Part shown: positions 6,981 to 14,280 of the stretch, piece after piece
Layout: each line of letters begins with the position of its first letter
Numbering within the stretch: the first letter of the stretch is position 1
Origin: a bacterium
Lineage (GTDB): Bacteria; UBA10199; 2-02-FULL-44-16; JAAZCA01
Direction: 5' to 3'
Length of the DNA: 33,219 nucleotides
Assembly: GCA_041648665.1 (NCBI GenBank)
Contig: JBAZOP010000032.1
Span: 1-33,219, forward strand
Made by a program: the position numbers and the translations under genes
The notes under the pieces: model-generated
Told to the model about the DNA's origin: nothing
What the model saw: only the letters and a program-made list of their open reading frames with translations
The model's database searches: none

Positions 6981-8336
6981 ATGAAGAACAGCGCGCTGAT
7001 ATATGTGCCCTCCGACACCCCGGAGGCGATGTCGATCACGACCGCCAAGGTAGCGGGCGTGCCGCTGATCGTCCGCGGAATCATGACGCTCGCGGACGCC
7101 GGGGTCGAGAGTATCGCCCTGCTCATGGCCGAGTCGCAGCGGCAGAAGGTCGAGCGCTTCCTAGAGAGATACGGCGACAAGAAACTCCCATCCATAGACA
7201 TCATCACATATGCCGAACCCTACAGGGTGAGTTCCGACATCGTGAAAAGGATCGTCGACGGCGCGGCAGGGCGACTCCTCATGATCAACGGCAATTTGAT
7301 CTTCGAGAAAGAGCTCCTTGCGAACGTGCGAAGGACGGCCCTCCGCGACGGCCGCGTGCTCCTCTGCGAGGAGGGTGCGCACCGCATCCCGGTCATCGAC
7401 ATCACCCCAGCGGCGCTCGCCACGCTGATCGATTTCACCGAGCAGAGGCCCCGCTCCATCGAGAGCTGCCTCGCGCAACTTGCGGAGCTGGCGGAGGATG
7501 AGCGCGCAAAGCTCCCCGTGAAGAGCTACACGTTCCTGCTCAAGTCGTTTCGCGACCGTGCGGTGGCGGAGAAGGCGCTGGCCGAATCGATCCGCCTGGG
7601 CACGCCCGGCCCGGTGGCGCGATACATAAACAAGCGGATATCGCTCCCGATCAGCCTCTTCCTCTCAAAGCTCTGGGTGAGCCCCAACTCCATCACCGGA
7701 TTCAACATAATACTGGGGGTCTTCGCCGGCGTGTTCGCGGCCGACGGCAGCAACTATTGGATGATACTGCTCGGAGCGGGGCTCTTCCAGGCCGCGTCGA
7801 TAGTGGACGGCTGCGACGGCGAGGTGGCCAAATTCACCTTCAGGTGCAGCAAGTTCGGGCAGTACGCGGACACCCTCTCGGACAACCTATCGTTGGGCAG
7901 CATGCTCACCGGCATCATGGCCGGTTATTGGCGCTCCACGCACTCTCCGATCGCATTCTACGTCGGCGCCATCATGCTCGCGACCACCGGGCTCACGATC
8001 TTCTGGATCATGCGCTATCTCAAGAGGAACACGCAGTCCGCCAGCCTCGCCACGTTCGACACCGCATATCTGCAGAAACTCTCGAATCAGCCGCGATGGC
8101 TCCTCGCCTTCATCAGGTTCGGCAAATACACGTTGAAGAAAGACGCCTACTCCTTCTTCTTCCTGGTGTTCGCGGCCATGGGAGTCCTCTACTGGTGGCT
8201 ATTCATCGTGGCGCTGGGCACCACCATCGCAGCGGCAATACTCACGTATCTCAACGCGCAGGAATGGCTCTCCGCCCGCTCCACAGGCAGGGCGATGCCG
8301 GCCTCGGCAAAGAGGGAGGCTCATTCCGCATGCTGA
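6981..8336 (+). CDS. CDP-alcohol phosphotransferase fused to a decayed nucleotidyltransferase domain (DIPP/PI synthase-like)
   Basis: This membrane enzyme has 451 residues from the ATG at 6981; a GTG at 6954 is in frame but lacks a ribosome site. Residues 1 to about 195 resemble the nucleotidyltransferase fold (VAGVPLIVRGIMTLADAGV) but lack its glycine-rich GxGxRL loop, so this half is probably inactive. The C-terminal half has several membrane helices and the full CDP-alcohol motif: D276, D279, G280, A283, G293, D297 and D301 in exact spacing, with Lys284 in place of the usual Arg. The joining segment (ARYINKRISLPISLF) looks like that of di-myo-inositol-phosphate-phosphate synthases. Such enzymes link a CDP-activated group to an alcohol in the membrane. 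The substrate pair is not proven; inositol phosphate is suggested by the inositol synthase at 16562. Confidence 0.85.
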   Translation: MKNSALIYVPSDTPEAMSITTAKVAGVPLIVRGIMTLADAGVESIALLMAESQRQKVERFLERYGDKKLPSIDIITYAEPYRVSSDIVKRIVDGAAGRLLMINGNLIFEKELLANVRRTALRDGRVLLCEEGAHRIPVIDITPAALATLIDFTEQRPRSIESCLAQLAELAEDERAKLPVKSYTFLLKSFRDRAVAEKALAESIRLGTPGPVARYINKRISLPISLFLSKLWVSPNSITGFNIILGVFAGVFAADGSNYWMILLGAGLFQAASIVDGCDGEVAKFTFRCSKFGQYADTLSDNLSLGSMLTGIMAGYWRSTHSPIAFYVGAIMLATTGLTIFWIMRYLKRNTQSASLATFDTAYLQKLSNQPRWLLAFIRFGKYTLKKDAYSFFFLVFAAMGVLYWWLFIVALGTTIAAAILTYLNAQEWLSARSTGRAMPASAKREAHSAC

Positions 8337-8968
8337 AGCAGGCAGAAAGAGCGGTGGTCTTCGACTTCGACGGCACGATCGTCGACTCGATGAACGCGTT
8401 TGCGGAGATCGCGTCACGCGTGATGCCCAAGAGGCTGCCAATCGACGCCGAAGAGGCGCGCCGACTCTATTTCGAGACCTCGGGGCTCCCCTTCTTTCAG
8501 CAGCTGGAGGTCATCTTCCCTGGCAATCCGGCCAACCGCGAGACCGCTGAGGAATACGAAAAGCTCAAGCTTGAAGGCTATTTCGAGGAGCCGGTCTTCG
8601 ACGACGCGGCAGAGACGGTGGGTTTCCTGCGCGGACAGGGGCTCAAGGTCATCGTGTCCTCCAATAACTTCCAGCACCTCGTGGATCGCTTCGTGGAGAT
8701 GAAGGGCCTCGAGTTCGACATGGTGCTCGGCTTCAAACAGGGATTTGCGAAGGGCGCGGACCACTTCAGACACATAGAGAAAAATCTCGATATCCCGAAG
8801 GAGCGAATCACCTTTGTCGGAGACTCCCTCAAGGACGGCGAGCGCGCCGGGCAGCACGGCGTCCGTTTCATAGGCAAGGAAGGGATATTCACCCGCGACC
8901 AGTTCGAGTCGAAGTTCCCGGGGGCGCAGGTGATATCCGAACTCTCTGAATTGAAGGGGATGTTTTAG
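8330..8968 (+). CDS. HAD-family phosphatase
   Basis: This 212-residue haloacid-dehalogenase-fold hydrolase shows motif I DFDGT with nucleophile Asp12 and Asp14, a motif II serine in VIVSSNN, and motif IV GDSLKDG with Asp165. The helical cap between about residues 20 and 90 marks it as a subfamily I phosphatase. It overlaps the end of the phosphotransferase gene by 7 bases and has a GGGAGG site upstream. Its position between the phosphotransferase and the nucleotidyltransferase suggests it removes a phosphate from a pathway intermediate, for example a phosphorylated inositol phosphodiester. Phosphoglycolate phosphatase-like activity is the main alternative. Confidence 0.85.
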   Translation: MLKQAERAVVFDFDGTIVDSMNAFAEIASRVMPKRLPIDAEEARRLYFETSGLPFFQQLEVIFPGNPANRETAEEYEKLKLEGYFEEPVFDDAAETVGFLRGQGLKVIVSSNNFQHLVDRFVEMKGLEFDMVLGFKQGFAKGADHFRHIEKNLDIPKERITFVGDSLKDGERAGQHGVRFIGKEGIFTRDQFESKFPGAQVISELSELKGMF

Positions 8969-8976
8969 GAGTTCAT

Positions 8977-9699
8977 ATGCACGCAGTCATCATAGCAGCC
9001 GGGCTGGGCAACAGGCTGGGCCGCCTCACGAAGGACAGGCCAAAGGCCCTCGTGCCTGTCGCAGGGCGCGAGCTCATCCTCCGCGCGCTGGACGCCATCG
9101 ACCACCCCGCCATCCGGCAGAAGACCGTGGTCACCGGCTACCATGGCGATCGGCTCCGCAACTTCATCGAGAACACCTGCGACGACGTCGAGACCGTCAA
9201 CAACCCTAATTACGAGGACGGCAGCATACGCACGATCGAGACCGTGCTCCCTCTGGTGACCGGCGATTTCCTGCTCATGAACGTGGACCACATATACCCG
9301 AAGAAGCTGATCGCCCACGTGATTGCGAACCTGAACGGGCTCACCGCCATCTGCGACTTCGATCGCACGCTGGGGCCGGACGACATGAAGGTGAAGCTCG
9401 ACGACGCGGGAAAGATAAAGGGCATCAAGAAGACGCTATCGGACTATACGTGCGGCTACATAGGCATGACCCATTGCCCGTCCGAGAGCCTCGCCGCCTA
9501 CAGGCGCGCGGTGGCCGCAGCCAGGGCAAAGTACGGCGACTCGGCCAACGTCGAATCGGCGCTCGCATTCCTCGCCGAAGAGAGTTTCCCCATCAACGTC
9601 TGCGACGCCTCGGGCATCGGATGGCTGGAGGTGGACACGCCTCTTGACCTCGCCCGCGCGGAGGCCGCGCTCAACGACAACCCGGAGTTTCTGCGATGA
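8977..9699 (+). CDS. sugar/inositol-phosphate nucleotidyltransferase
   Basis: This 240-residue enzyme has an intact nucleotidyltransferase domain: the glycine-rich loop AAGLGNRLG (residues 7-15), the DRPKAL segment with Lys23, a metal-binding Asp104 (MNVDHIY) and Asp220 in GWLEVDTPLDL. The overall pattern is closest to inositol-1-phosphate or phosphocholine cytidylyltransferases rather than to hexose-phosphate enzymes. It would activate a phosphorylated alcohol with CTP for the CDP-alcohol phosphotransferase two genes upstream, whose own nucleotidyltransferase domain looks dead. A TAGGAG site precedes the ATG by 5 bases. The stop overlaps the next start (ATGA). The true substrate and nucleotide are inferred. 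Confidence 0.85.
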   Translation: MHAVIIAAGLGNRLGRLTKDRPKALVPVAGRELILRALDAIDHPAIRQKTVVTGYHGDRLRNFIENTCDDVETVNNPNYEDGSIRTIETVLPLVTGDFLLMNVDHIYPKKLIAHVIANLNGLTAICDFDRTLGPDDMKVKLDDAGKIKGIKKTLSDYTCGYIGMTHCPSESLAAYRRAVAAARAKYGDSANVESALAFLAEESFPINVCDASGIGWLEVDTPLDLARAEAALNDNPEFLR

Positions 9700-10736
9700 A
9701 AAAATTTGTGAAATACGGTCGGATCCTTTTCCTGCTCGTGGGAGCGGCGCTCCTCATCACCCTGATCCAGAAGGTCGGCTGGCAGAACATACTGGCCAAC
9801 ATCGCGCAGCTCGGGTGGCGCTTCATCCCGATACTCTGCATCAGCGGCGCCGGCTACATGCTCTACACCATAGCCTGGATGCAGTTCCTGGGCAGGCTGG
9901 GGGACGGCATAGGCTTCATCGATCTCTTCAGGATCAAGATAGCCGGCGAGGCTGTGAACACGCTCACCCCGGCAAACTTCATCGGCGGCGATCCGATGCG
10001 CATCTACCTGCTCAAGAAGAGTTTCAGGACCGCTCAGGGCGCGGCGTCCGTGGTCGTGGACCGTACGCTTCAGATATTGGCCGTTCTCATCACCGTGCTC
10101 ATCGGCATCGTGGCGGCCTTCCTCAAGTTCGAAAACAAGCTCTCCGACAACATCGCCTATGGCGTGCCGGCGGCCCTCTTGATCTCGCTGGGCTTCATGG
10201 GATTTTTGCTCATCCACCAGAAACGCGGCCTCTTCAGCATGATCCTCAGGATCGCGCGCAGGCTCGGCATCCGCAAGGAGTTCTCCGAGAAGACCGTGCG
10301 CAGGTTCGAGGAGTTGGACGGCCACATAATGGATTTCTACAACGAGAGCCACACAGGGTTCCTGGCGGCGCTCGCCTGCCACGTCGGAGGAAGGCTGCTG
10401 GGCGTGCTGGAGATCTACGCGATCGGACGCATCGTGAGCGACGAATTCTCGCTCTTCGCCTCCCTCATGCTCGCGGCGCTGGCCCCGATGATCTCCCTGG
10501 TATTCGCGTTCATACCCGGAGCGTTCGGCGTCATGGAGGGCGCGTTCAGCGGCCTGTTGTATCTCATGCACATCAATCCCTCCATCGGCATCACGATCCA
10601 GATAGCCAAGAGGCTCCGCGCCGCGTTCTGGATCTCGCTCGGCCTCTTCTTCCTCGGCTCACGCGAGCGCGAAAAGGTCTTTGACGAGGATTCAATTATG
10701 GCCGAGGCCGAGAAGGCGGCGGCAGAAGAGGCTTGA
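9696..10736 (+). CDS. flippase-like integral membrane protein (LPG synthase TM family)
   Basis: This 346-residue protein has about eight hydrophobic helices and belongs to the family related to the flippase half of lysylphosphatidylglycerol synthase (PF03706 type). Diagnostic segments are the ANFIGGDPMRIYLLKK stretch near residue 90 and the PGAFGVMEGAFSGL stretch near residue 270. Proteins of this type are often found with polyprenyl- or lipid-linked sugar pathways and are thought to move lipids across the membrane. It overlaps the nucleotidyltransferase gene by 4 bases, so it is likely co-translated and could move the lipid made by this operon. A second family member lies at 30068. The transport role is inference. 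Confidence 0.85.
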   Translation: MKKFVKYGRILFLLVGAALLITLIQKVGWQNILANIAQLGWRFIPILCISGAGYMLYTIAWMQFLGRLGDGIGFIDLFRIKIAGEAVNTLTPANFIGGDPMRIYLLKKSFRTAQGAASVVVDRTLQILAVLITVLIGIVAAFLKFENKLSDNIAYGVPAALLISLGFMGFLLIHQKRGLFSMILRIARRLGIRKEFSEKTVRRFEELDGHIMDFYNESHTGFLAALACHVGGRLLGVLEIYAIGRIVSDEFSLFASLMLAALAPMISLVFAFIPGAFGVMEGAFSGLLYLMHINPSIGITIQIAKRLRAAFWISLGLFFLGSREREKVFDEDSIMAEAEKAAAEEA

Positions 10737-10747
10737 GGGGGGAGATA

Positions 10748-11437
10748 ATGGACTCTTGCGGCGCACATCCGTGGGAGAGGGACAAGAGGCGGGCGATCGC
10801 GGACGTCTGCCACAGGCTCTACGACCGACGCTACCTCGTGGCCACCAGCGGCAACGTGTCGGTCCGCGACGGCGAGGGATTTCTCATCACCCCCGGCTCC
10901 ACCCGCAAGGACACCATCACCCCTGAGTCCATAGTCGCCTGCAGGCCGGACGGCGCCACGATAAAGCCGGACGCGCATCCCTCCTCCGAGGTGGCGATGC
11001 ACAGCCAAGTCTATGCGGCAAGATCGGACATCAACGCCGCGATACATGCGCACCCGCACTATTGCCTCGCCTGTTCCCTGGGCGACATCTCGCTCACCGA
11101 GATGCTCTTGCCCGAGCTCGCTATATACATCGGGCCCGTGCCGGCGGTCCCCTACGCCACGCCCGGCACCGAAGAGATGGCCGAGACCCTGGACCCGTTC
11201 CTCGCGGGCCACAATGCGTTTCTGCTCAAGCGCCACGGCGTGCTGGTGCTCGGCCGAGATCTGCTCGACGCGTTCAACAGGCTCGAACACCTGGAGCACA
11301 TAGCCAATGTGGCCTACCTGGTGAGCTCGCTGGGTTCGATCGAGCCGCTCACCAAGACCGAGTTGAGGAAGCTGACCACGCAGGCGCGCAGACTCGGCCA
11401 GCACATATCCAAGACGCTTCTCGACCTTCTGGAGTGA
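10748..11437 (+). CDS. class II aldolase/adducin-family protein
   Basis: This 229-residue zinc enzyme of the L-fuculose-phosphate aldolase type has the phosphate-binding TSGNVSVR loop (residues 33-40), the catalytic-type Glu81 and zinc-ligand histidines His100, His102 and His163 (AHPHY and KRHG). All key residues are present, so it should be active in aldol cleavage or condensation, or in a related dehydration. The ATG at 10748 follows a GGGGGGAG site by a few bases. It is 11 bases behind the flippase-like gene, which makes it part of the same operon. What an aldolase does in a phospholipid-type pathway is unclear; it may provide or remove a short polyol or hydroxyaldehyde phosphate. Confidence 0.85.
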   Translation: MDSCGAHPWERDKRRAIADVCHRLYDRRYLVATSGNVSVRDGEGFLITPGSTRKDTITPESIVACRPDGATIKPDAHPSSEVAMHSQVYAARSDINAAIHAHPHYCLACSLGDISLTEMLLPELAIYIGPVPAVPYATPGTEEMAETLDPFLAGHNAFLLKRHGVLVLGRDLLDAFNRLEHLEHIANVAYLVSSLGSIEPLTKTELRKLTTQARRLGQHISKTLLDLLE

Positions 11438-11441
11438 CTCC

Positions 11442-11579
11442 ATGCTCAAACCCGGATTGAGATCGATCGCACTGAGGACCGCGCTGGCAGCGCTCAACTT
11501 CGCCATGGCGGCATCGCTTCACGTCCTGATGTGGAGAAACAATTTGTGGCGGGAAGATCGGTGGACTAAAAAACTGTGA
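11442..11579 (+). CDS. possible 45-residue single-helix membrane peptide
   Basis: A short frame starts 4 bases after the aldolase stop and has a GGAG site 7 bases before its ATG. It encodes a basic N-terminus (KPGLRS), one hydrophobic helix at about residues 10-30 and a basic, Trp-rich tail ending WTKKL. It is immediately followed, on the other strand, by the end of a hypothetical gene. The spacing, ribosome site and topology make translation plausible, but no homologue was recognised. Confidence 0.45.
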   Translation: MLKPGLRSIALRTALAALNFAMAASLHVLMWRNNLWREDRWTKKL

Positions 11580-11585
11580 ACGGTC

Positions 11586-11942
11586 TCAGAACTCCGTATT
11601 TTCTTCTTCGAACATCTTCTTGTAGAAGGGATCCCCCTCGGCCGCGTCCACCACGCGCTCGGTGATCTCCTCAACCATGTCGTTGTCCACGCAGCCCAGG
11701 TTCTCGTCCACCGTGTCCCAGACCTTTTTCTTCACCTTGCCCTTGAACTGCTCGCGTTCAAAGCGCGGGTTGCCCAGGCGCACGAGGCCGTCCAGGTGCT
11801 GGCGGTCCTTGCGCATGACCTCATGGGCCACGTCCACGAGCTTGGTCTCGCGCCTCTCCTTGCGCTCCCCTTCGGCGCCCTGTTCCACAGACCCTGTCGA
11901 CGCCGGCTGATTTGACACGTTGTTCACGAACTTGGTGATCAT
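11586..11942 (-). CDS. hypothetical charged 118-residue protein
   Basis: No family was recognised. The protein is highly charged and has no signal peptide or membrane helix. The first 30 residues look disordered (Asn/Ser/Gln then Glu/Arg-rich), and residues 33-118 are predicted to be mainly helical, with an acidic C-terminus. An AAGGAG site lies 10 bases before the ATG, which supports this start. It converges on the aldolase operon and diverges from the three-gene family that follows. Base composition matches the surroundings. A regulatory or adaptor role is possible but nothing in the sequence shows it. Confidence 0.7.
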   Translation of the reverse strand: MITKFVNNVSNQPASTGSVEQGAEGERKERRETKLVDVAHEVMRKDRQHLDGLVRLGNPRFEREQFKGKVKKKVWDTVDENLGCVDNDMVEEITERVVDAAEGDPFYKKMFEEENTEF

Positions 11943-12094
11943 GGGTCGCTGGCTCCTTAGTCCTCCCGGGCCCTTCTTTAGCCTCGGTTCCCCTCCATTG
12001 CCCGGCTCACCTTCCTTATCGCAGCTCCCTCAAAAAAGTTGCGCGGATTTTTTCGCCCCCCTGATTTTGGCGGAAAAGACCCATCAGATTAGCC

Positions 12095-12123
12095 TTGTGC
12101 GTCGCATAAAACCGGGGTATAGG
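12095..12123 (+). promoter_or_regulatory. candidate promoter of the three-gene family
   Basis: TTGTGC and TATAGG are separated by 17 bases and lie 40 bases before the first gene of the tandem family. The 220-base gap (11943-12162) is otherwise featureless. Confidence 0.35.
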
Positions 12124-12162
12124 CCCCCCTATCAACCCGCGCCTGTAAACGGGAGAATATAT

Positions 12163-12981
12163 ATGATAGGCAGTCTGCCAAAGCCCGCATACGTGACCGA
12201 GTTTTATCAGACATTCCCCAGCTTCGCCTTGAACTGCGGCTTTTACCCTTCCGTGACGGACAGGCTCATGGCCAAGGCCTATGGCAGGACCGCGCCCGAC
12301 CCCTACGTGCCGCTGGTGGGACTTGAGCGCAGGCCGGACAAGGCGACGCTGCCCCCCTTTCTCAAGAAGCCCAGGTCCGAGACATCGCGCAGGATGCAGG
12401 AAGACTGGGAACGTCTCCAGAAGATCCTCGAAAAAAAACGCGGCCCCATGCCCGACACCCATGCCGAACGCCTTGCAGCGGTGAATGCCATTCTGGATGC
12501 AGCCCATCCTTCTAAAGCAGCGGGACATCCGGCCGCAGCAGCGATGATGATAGACGAAGTGCGCACGACGGCCGCCCAATGGAATTATGAATTATGGGAA
12601 AGCCTCGCCCCTCGCGCATCTAGGGCGTGGTTCACGCTCATGCAGACGGAGACGGACGACACGGCATACGCCTTTTTCCTCAGCCGCGCCCTCGCAGCGC
12701 CGCTCAATATCGGCACGACTCTCACAGAGGAGATCCTCGACAACTCGATCGCATATTTCTTGAGGCAAGGCGATGCACTCGATGCTGCCCGCGCATCCGT
12801 CGAAAAGGCCCATAACAGGTTCGAAATGACGAGTGCAGACTGGCTCACGATCAGGAAGGACCTCCTCATTGCGTCGGCTTACTTCGGCACGTTAGATCAT
12901 GCGTCCGCAAAGCGGACTGCCGAGTTTGCAGACATGGCCTCGAAGGAGGCCTCTGCGGCCACGAAAGGGGGAAAGGGATGA
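12163..12981 (+). CDS. tandem family protein 1 (unknown function)
   Basis: This 272-residue protein starts at the ATG at 12163, with a GGGAGA site 6 bases upstream; longer in-frame starts lack one. It is the most diverged of three neighbouring paralogues. It has a degenerate version of their shared N-terminal motif (PDPYVPLVGLERRPD) and the C-terminal helical region: AAAMM near 127, then ILDNSIAYFLRQGD and DWLTIRKDLLIAS. There is no signal peptide or membrane helix. The C-terminal half looks like a bundle of helix pairs, loosely TPR-like, but no TPR consensus fits. It overlaps the next gene by 4 bases. Function is unknown. Confidence 0.75.
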   Translation: MIGSLPKPAYVTEFYQTFPSFALNCGFYPSVTDRLMAKAYGRTAPDPYVPLVGLERRPDKATLPPFLKKPRSETSRRMQEDWERLQKILEKKRGPMPDTHAERLAAVNAILDAAHPSKAAGHPAAAAMMIDEVRTTAAQWNYELWESLAPRASRAWFTLMQTETDDTAYAFFLSRALAAPLNIGTTLTEEILDNSIAYFLRQGDALDAARASVEKAHNRFEMTSADWLTIRKDLLIASAYFGTLDHASAKRTAEFADMASKEASAATKGGKG

Positions 12982-14261
12982 GCGGAGTTGAGACACTGAT
13001 CATGCCGAGGACAATTTCACCGACTTTTGCCGCAGGTTTCACAAATCTCGCATCGTGGTCAGGCGCGCTTCCAATCTCGCATTTTGAAATCGCCAGGATC
13101 GGCCTCGACGCTCCGCCCACCGATCCCCTGCCCCCGCTGATCGCGATAGACGGAAGCCCTAGACCCGAGCGGGCTCCGAAGCTGGCGCTAAAAACCGCGG
13201 ATGCCCACGAGGAGGGTTACGAAGCGGATTGGAACGAACTCCAGGACATGCTGGATCTGCCTCCCTCTGCTGTCGAAGAATTCGGGCTGAATTTGATGGA
13301 ACTCGGCAGGGCAAGGGATGCCGGCTGGCTCAGCAGATACAATTCGATCAGAGAGATGCTCGCACCTGACGAGATATCCCACAAAGCCCGCGTATTTTTT
13401 GCAGAGGCATTCGACGCACACAGCCGCGGAATCATTACGCCGCTGTTTAACTCTTCAACAAACGCCGTAGAATTAGTTAACTCACAAAATGAGCACGGAG
13501 GATACAATCACTCCTTGGCAAGAAATCTTCCATCTACAGACAAAAAAGAAATGTTCTATGTTGCCAAGAGCCGTTTCGTGGAAGGAGCCTTTATAGCTGG
13601 AATAAATTGGCCCGGCGCCTTTGCACAGGATAGATTCTTTCAGTCTGCAATGGGATTCGGGGTGAATGAGCGTTTTTCAGCGGCCGCTATGATGTACGAG
13701 CTGGCAAGGGATGCGCTGTTCCGCGACGGGTTCTCTCTTGCCGAAATGAGGGAAGAGTTTCATCTGAATGAGCTGAGGACAGAGGAAGCGAAGATGTGGC
13801 TGAAAGAACTCAAGCGTGGCGATGCCTCCTCGTTTGACGCGATCTATCCCCGCGCTCTGAACGCGGCGCAGGTGGATCACCCGGGCAACGGCCTCCTCGA
13901 AGGAATATTCGAGGCATCGACCGCGCACTATCTCGAAAGAGGGGACAACGAAGAGACAGCCAGGGCATTTCTGCGCACCGCATGGGCGCGCATCATGAAG
14001 CTCGATGCACCGAACGCCGCACCAATCCTCTCCTCAAGCGACTGGTTCAGGACAGCCACAGATATCCTCACGGCCGGCACGTTCCTAAACAAATCAGCCC
14101 TTACGGCCTACGCATCGATGGCGCAAAAGCTCTCTGCAGAGGCATATGGATTCGGAGACGGCATAGTGACGGTCTTCCCTTCACTCCCGCCGAGGTCTGA
14201 CGAGACGGTCAGGGAACGCCCATCCAGCCGAAACCCCAAACCAGGTCCAGCTAATGACTGA
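12978..14261 (+). CDS. tandem family protein 2 (unknown function)
   Basis: This 427-residue protein shares with its downstream neighbour the exact 16-residue motif DPLPPLIAIDGSPRPE at about residues 51-66. It also shares an ERFxAAAMMxEL segment, and a C-terminal block (ALNAAQ, G-LE-IF, TAHY, GDNEET, then DWF). The N-terminal 50 residues are Ala/Ile-rich but lack a signal-peptide pattern. A central stretch coded by about 13430-13570 is Asn/Ser-rich and clearly more A/T-rich than its surroundings, as in a fast-evolving linker. It overlaps gene 1 by 4 bases and is followed by gene 3 after 19 bases. The three genes almost certainly form one operon. I recognise no named domain. Confidence 0.8.
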   Translation: MSGVETLIMPRTISPTFAAGFTNLASWSGALPISHFEIARIGLDAPPTDPLPPLIAIDGSPRPERAPKLALKTADAHEEGYEADWNELQDMLDLPPSAVEEFGLNLMELGRARDAGWLSRYNSIREMLAPDEISHKARVFFAEAFDAHSRGIITPLFNSSTNAVELVNSQNEHGGYNHSLARNLPSTDKKEMFYVAKSRFVEGAFIAGINWPGAFAQDRFFQSAMGFGVNERFSAAAMMYELARDALFRDGFSLAEMREEFHLNELRTEEAKMWLKELKRGDASSFDAIYPRALNAAQVDHPGNGLLEGIFEASTAHYLERGDNEETARAFLRTAWARIMKLDAPNAAPILSSSDWFRTATDILTAGTFLNKSALTAYASMAQKLSAEAYGFGDGIVTVFPSLPPRSDETVRERPSSRNPKPGPAND

Positions 14262-14280
14262 ATAAGAAACGGAGCAGAGC

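Noticed and set aside
7757..8329. In-frame upstream extension of the HAD phosphatase
   Set aside because: The extension is an out-of-frame reading of the phosphotransferase gene; the true start at 8330 has a ribosome site and begins just before the DFDGT motif.
9498..11506. Two minus-strand frames of about 360 codons
   Set aside because: They are antisense to the nucleotidyltransferase, flippase-like and aldolase genes, all of which show family motifs on the plus strand.
11920..12162. Longer N-terminus for tandem family protein 1
   Set aside because: The extra 81 residues are Pro/Ser-rich, lack a ribosome site and cover the candidate promoter; ATG 12163 has a ribosome site.
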